Shown here piece by piece: positions 60,726 to 64,000 of a DNA stretch of 64,000 nucleotides (within the stretch, counting starts at the first letter, position 1; each line of letters starts with the position of its first letter). A program made the translations under genes and the position numbers. The notes beneath the pieces were generated by a model. The model worked only from the letters and a program-made list of their open reading frames with translations. It made no database searches and was not told the origin of the DNA. Source of the stretch: Pseudoalteromonas rhizosphaerae (GTDB lineage Bacteria; Pseudomonadota; Gammaproteobacteria; Enterobacterales; Alteromonadaceae); the NCBI RefSeq assembly GCF_902498845.1, contig NZ_CABVLM010000016.1:1-64000 (forward strand), given 5' to 3'.

Positions 60726-63383
60726 TTAAAGTGTACGTTGTACTTCAACTGTTTCGAATACTTCGATTTGGTCACCAACGCGAACGTCGTTATAGTTCTT
60801 AACGCCGATACCACATTCCATGCCGTTACGAACATCAGCAACGTCGTCTTTAAAGCGACGAAGTGACTCAAGCTCACCCTCGTAGATAACCACATTATCA
60901 CGAAGTACACGAATTGGTGCGCTACGTTTAATAACACCTTCAGTAACCATACAACCAGCGATAGCGCCAATTTTAGGTGACTTGAACACGTCACGAACTT
61001 CAGCTAGACCAATGATCTCTTGCTTGAACTCTGGTGCTAACATACCAGACATAGCTTGCTTCACTTCGTCAATCAAGCTATAGATAACGCTGTAGTAACG
61101 TAAGTCTAAGTTCTCAGACTCAATTACTTTACGTGCCGATGCATCAGCACGAACGTTAAAGCCAACCACGATTGCATTAGATGCTGCAGCAAGGGTTGCG
61201 TCAGTTTCAGTGATACCACCTACGCCTGAGCCTACAATCTTCACTTTAACTTCATCTGTTGACAGTTTAGTCAATGAATCAGAGATTGCTTCGATTGAAC
61301 CTTGAACGTCTGCTTTAAGTACCACATTAACTTCAGATACATTGCCTTCAGTCATGTTAGTAAACATGTTTTCAAGCTTCGCTTTTTGCTGACGTGCTAG
61401 TTTAACATCACGGAATTTACCTTGACGGTAAAGTGCAACTTCACGGGCTTTACGCTCGTCTTTAACTACTGTTGCTTCGTCGCCCGCTGCTGGAATACCA
61501 GATAGACCTAAAATCTCAACTGGGATTGAAGGACCTGCAGACTTGATGTCTTTACCGTTTTCATCGCGCATTGCACGAACACGACCATACTCAAGACCAC
61601 ATAATACAATGTCACCTTGGTTAAGCGTACCAGATTGTACAAGGATAGAAGCAACTGGACCACGGCCTTTATCAAGACGAGATTCAATAACAACACCAGC
61701 AGCCATACCCACAGTTGGAGCAGTAAGTTCTAACAACTCAGATTGGTTTAATACCGCTTCAAGAAGGTCATCAATACCTAAACCAGTTTTAGCAGAAATA
61801 TGCACATACTGTGTATCACCGCCCCACTCTTCAGGAATAACGTCTAGTTGAGCAAGCTCATTCTTAACGCGATCTGGGTCTACGCCTTCTTTATCCATTT
61901 TGTTAACAGCGATAATCAAAGGAACGCCAGCTGCACGCGCATGCTGAACCGCTTCTTTAGTTTGTGGCATTACACCATCATCTGCTGCAACCACTAAGAT
62001 TACGATATCTGTCGCTTTAGCACCACGAGCACGCATTGACGTAAACGCCGCGTGACCTGGAGTATCCAAGAAAGTGATCATGTTACCATTTACGTCAACA
62101 TGATAAGCACCGATATGCTGTGTGATACCACCGGCTTCGCCAGAGGCCACTTTTGCTGAACGAATATAATCAAGCGTTGACGTTTTACCATGGTCAACGT
62201 GACCCATTACAGTTACTACTGGTGCACGTGGCTCAGATTTACCATCTTCATGACGGTCATTTAGTACTGTTTGCTCTAATTCGTTTTCTTTAACAATGAT
62301 AACTTTGTGGCCCATTTCTTCTGCAACTAACTGTGCAGCTTCTTGGTCGATCACTTGGTTAATGGTAACCATGTCACCCATTTTCATCATTGTTTTTACA
62401 ACTTCAGCGCCCTTAACGGCCATGCGTGATGCAAGCTCAGCAACTGTAATTGTTTCGCTAATACGCACTTCGTTTTTCACGTCAACCGTTGGCTTTTGGA
62501 AGCCATGTTGTAATGAAGCTGGTGCTTTTAGCTTGCTTTTCTTGCCTCTCGAAGGAACAAATTTCTCCTTCGCTGGGGCTTTTTTCTTTTTCTTCGCACG
62601 GCGTGTGCCTTGCTCATCACGCGCATCAGCAACATCTTCTGCTTCACGTGCGTAAGTAGAAGTCGTAAGGTGGTGATCAGCGGTTTCTTCGCGCTTCTTA
62701 CGTTCTTCTTCTTCTTTCTTCCAGCGAGCTGAATTTTCTTCTGCTAGCTTTCTTGCCTCTTCTGCTTGACGTTTCGCTTCTTCTTCAGCTTTCTTCAATG
62801 CGGCCTCTTCTGCTTCTTTTTGCAGACGCTCAGCTTCAACGCGATCTTTTTCAGACTTCGCGGTTTGTTCTGGGGTCATCTGCTTCTGTTTTGCTACACG
62901 TTCAGCATCTGCTTTACGCTTAGCTTCTTCTTTCACTTTACGGTCAGCCTCTTCTTTGGCTTTACGCTCTGCGTCTTGTTTTGCTTTAAGCTCAGCTGCT
63001 TCTTTTGCAGCTTGTTGCTCAAGTTCACGACGAGCGGCTTCTTCTGCTGCTATACGTGCTTGCTCTTGCTCTTGCTCAACCGCGCTTTTCTTCACGTAAG
63101 TACGTGTTTTACGTACTTCAACTTGTACTGACTTTGCTTGACCTGTAGAACCCGTAACACTTAATGTGCTTTTGCTCTTACGTTGCAATGTCATACGCGC
63201 TGGGCCATCTGAGCCTGTGCCGCCGTGTTGCTTGCTTAAGTGATCAAGTAACGTTGCTTTTTCTGCTTCAGTTACATTATCACCCGCTTGCTTAGTGATA
63301 CCGGCTTGCGATAATTGTTGAAGCAATTTATCAACAGTTGTACCAATATCCCCGGCTAGTTTTTCAACATTTACTTCTGCCAT
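60726..63383 (-). CDS. infB: translation initiation factor IF-2
   Basis: IF-2 is the GTPase that brings fMet-tRNA to the 30S subunit and promotes subunit joining. The 885-residue product has an N-terminal IF2-N domain (about 1-50), then a long alanine/glutamate/lysine-rich charged linker (about 90-270) that is low in complexity. A second IF2-N domain and the G domain follow: GHVDHGKT near 392-399, DTPGH near 438 and NKMD near 492. Domains II-IV end at residue 885. Strong conservation and the order nusA-infB-rbfA make the assignment secure. Confidence 0.98.
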   Translation of the reverse strand: MAEVNVEKLAGDIGTTVDKLLQQLSQAGITKQAGDNVTEAEKATLLDHLSKQHGGTGSDGPARMTLQRKSKSTLSVTGSTGQAKSVQVEVRKTRTYVKKSAVEQEQEQARIAAEEAARRELEQQAAKEAAELKAKQDAERKAKEEADRKVKEEAKRKADAERVAKQKQMTPEQTAKSEKDRVEAERLQKEAEEAALKKAEEEAKRQAEEARKLAEENSARWKKEEEERKKREETADHHLTTSTYAREAEDVADARDEQGTRRAKKKKKAPAKEKFVPSRGKKSKLKAPASLQHGFQKPTVDVKNEVRISETITVAELASRMAVKGAEVVKTMMKMGDMVTINQVIDQEAAQLVAEEMGHKVIIVKENELEQTVLNDRHEDGKSEPRAPVVTVMGHVDHGKTSTLDYIRSAKVASGEAGGITQHIGAYHVDVNGNMITFLDTPGHAAFTSMRARGAKATDIVILVVAADDGVMPQTKEAVQHARAAGVPLIIAVNKMDKEGVDPDRVKNELAQLDVIPEEWGGDTQYVHISAKTGLGIDDLLEAVLNQSELLELTAPTVGMAAGVVIESRLDKGRGPVASILVQSGTLNQGDIVLCGLEYGRVRAMRDENGKDIKSAGPSIPVEILGLSGIPAAGDEATVVKDERKAREVALYRQGKFRDVKLARQQKAKLENMFTNMTEGNVSEVNVVLKADVQGSIEAISDSLTKLSTDEVKVKIVGSGVGGITETDATLAAASNAIVVGFNVRADASARKVIESENLDLRYYSVIYSLIDEVKQAMSGMLAPEFKQEIIGLAEVRDVFKSPKIGAIAGCMVTEGVIKRSAPIRVLRDNVVIYEGELESLRRFKDDVADVRNGMECGIGVKNYNDVRVGDQIEVFETVEVQRTL

Positions 63384-63408
63384 AGTCTCTAATACCTCCG
63401 TTAATAAA

Positions 63409-64000
63409 TTACTCGTCTGCGAACCAACAAATGTTGCGCGCAGCCATAATTAGCTCACCCGCTTTCTCTGGAGAAAGCTCTGTGATATCGACTAATTCAT
63501 CAATACCTTGCTCTGCTAAATCTTCTAGCGTAACAACCCCTTTGCTTGCCATAACAAACGCAAGGTGACGCTCTAACCCTTCAAGTGCTAATAAGTCTTC
63601 AGCAGGCTCTGCACCATCAAGGCTTTCTTCTGTTTTAAGTGCTTTAGTCGTTAATGCATCTTTTGCACGTGAGCGTAACAAATCAACAGTATCTTCATCT
63701 AAGCCATCAATTTCTAAAAACTCAGACGCAGGCACATAGGCAACTTCTTCAAGGGTTGAGAAACCTTCGTTGATAAGTAATGTTGCAAAGTCTTCATCGA
63801 TGTCTAAGTTTTCAGTGAATAAGTTAATTAACTTATCAGATTCAGCTTCGTTCTTAGCGCGCATCTCTTCAACTGTCATTACGTTTAGTTCCCAACCAGT
63901 TAACTGGCTAGCAAGACGTACGTTTTGACCGTTACGACCAATTGCTTGTGCTAGGTTATCAGCTTCAACAGCGATATCCATTGAATGGGTGTCTTCATCC
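63409..64000 (-). CDS. nusA: transcription termination/antitermination factor NusA (C-terminal part)
   Basis: This is the 3' end of nusA; the gene continues past the right edge of the window. The visible 196 residues read DEDTHSMDIAVEADNLAQAIGRNGQNVRLASQLTGWELNVMT, which is the end of the KH2 domain (GRNGQNVRLAS). Two acidic repeat domains follow (AR1 near INEGFSTLEEVAYVP, AR2 near LAFVMASKGVVTLEDLAEQ); in E. coli these bind the alpha CTD and lambda N. The ending NICWFADE is typical. NusA controls pausing, termination and antitermination, and lies 25 bases before infB. Confidence 0.97.
   Translation of the reverse strand, partial: DEDTHSMDIAVEADNLAQAIGRNGQNVRLASQLTGWELNVMTVEEMRAKNEAESDKLINLFTENLDIDEDFATLLINEGFSTLEEVAYVPASEFLEIDGLDEDTVDLLRSRAKDALTTKALKTEESLDGAEPAEDLLALEGLERHLAFVMASKGVVTLEDLAEQGIDELVDITELSPEKAGELIMAARNICWFADE

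Noticed and set aside
62766..63131. Phe/Cys/Leu-rich antisense frame inside infB
   Set aside because: It mirrors the Glu/Lys/Ala-rich linker of IF-2 and is a composition artefact.

Overview
The window reads as a stretch of chromosome from a marine gammaproteobacterium of the order Alteromonadales, most likely Pseudoalteromonas or a close relative. The basis is moderately low GC content, a Vibrio-type integron integrase, an NlpI protein next to pnp, a Mrp antiporter operon with a fused A subunit, and gammaproteobacterial gene order throughout. No tRNA or rRNA gene, prophage or CRISPR array was found.

Positions 1-1650 are the accessory end: the last ~127 bases of a group II intron, a small cassette-like gene on the minus strand, and a divergent integron integrase whose start is overlaid by a perfect LexA box. 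Positions 1800-9160 hold the 4.5S SRP RNA gene, a DUF3014 membrane protein, a patatin-like phospholipase, a CPA2 cation/proton antiporter, a diguanylate cyclase, and tilS with a small membrane gene coupled to it. An 11-copy heptamer repeat lies just upstream of tilS.

Positions 9185-35531 are essentially the classic envelope/translation cluster, read on the minus strand: rpsB-tsf-pyrH-frr-uppS-cdsA-dxr-rseP-bamA-skp-lpxD-fabZ-lpxA, then lpxB-rnhB-dnaE-accA. It links translation, UMP, undecaprenyl and CDP-diglyceride synthesis, outer-membrane protein assembly and lipid A synthesis. It is split between lpxA and lpxB by an opposite-strand block, cydA-cydB-cydX-cydD-cydC (cytochrome bd oxidase plus its assembly ABC transporter), and a short convergent RlpA-type lipoprotein gene.

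Positions 35803-40097 carry map-glnD-dapD on the plus strand, divergent from rpsB. Positions 40338-47383 are more lineage-specific: a periplasmic TPR-like protein, a decayed MFS transporter tail, a ~162-bp MITE-like inverted-repeat element, a DUF2804 protein, and an RND efflux permease followed by its adaptor. Positions 47446-53938 hold an unknown membrane protein and the six-gene Mrp Na+/H+ antiporter operon (A/B fusion, C, D, E, F, G).

Positions 54152-64000 hold a conserved information-processing cluster on the minus strand: nusA (partial)-infB-rbfA-truB-rpsO-pnp-nlpI. At its end sits an unrecognised putative zinc protease with an HELMH...EDEY motif, translationally coupled to nlpI. The less explained items are the integron/group II intron junction, the heptamer repeat at tilS, the cyd insertion in the lpx cluster, the nlpI-coupled metalloprotease-like gene, and the decayed MFS/MITE island.
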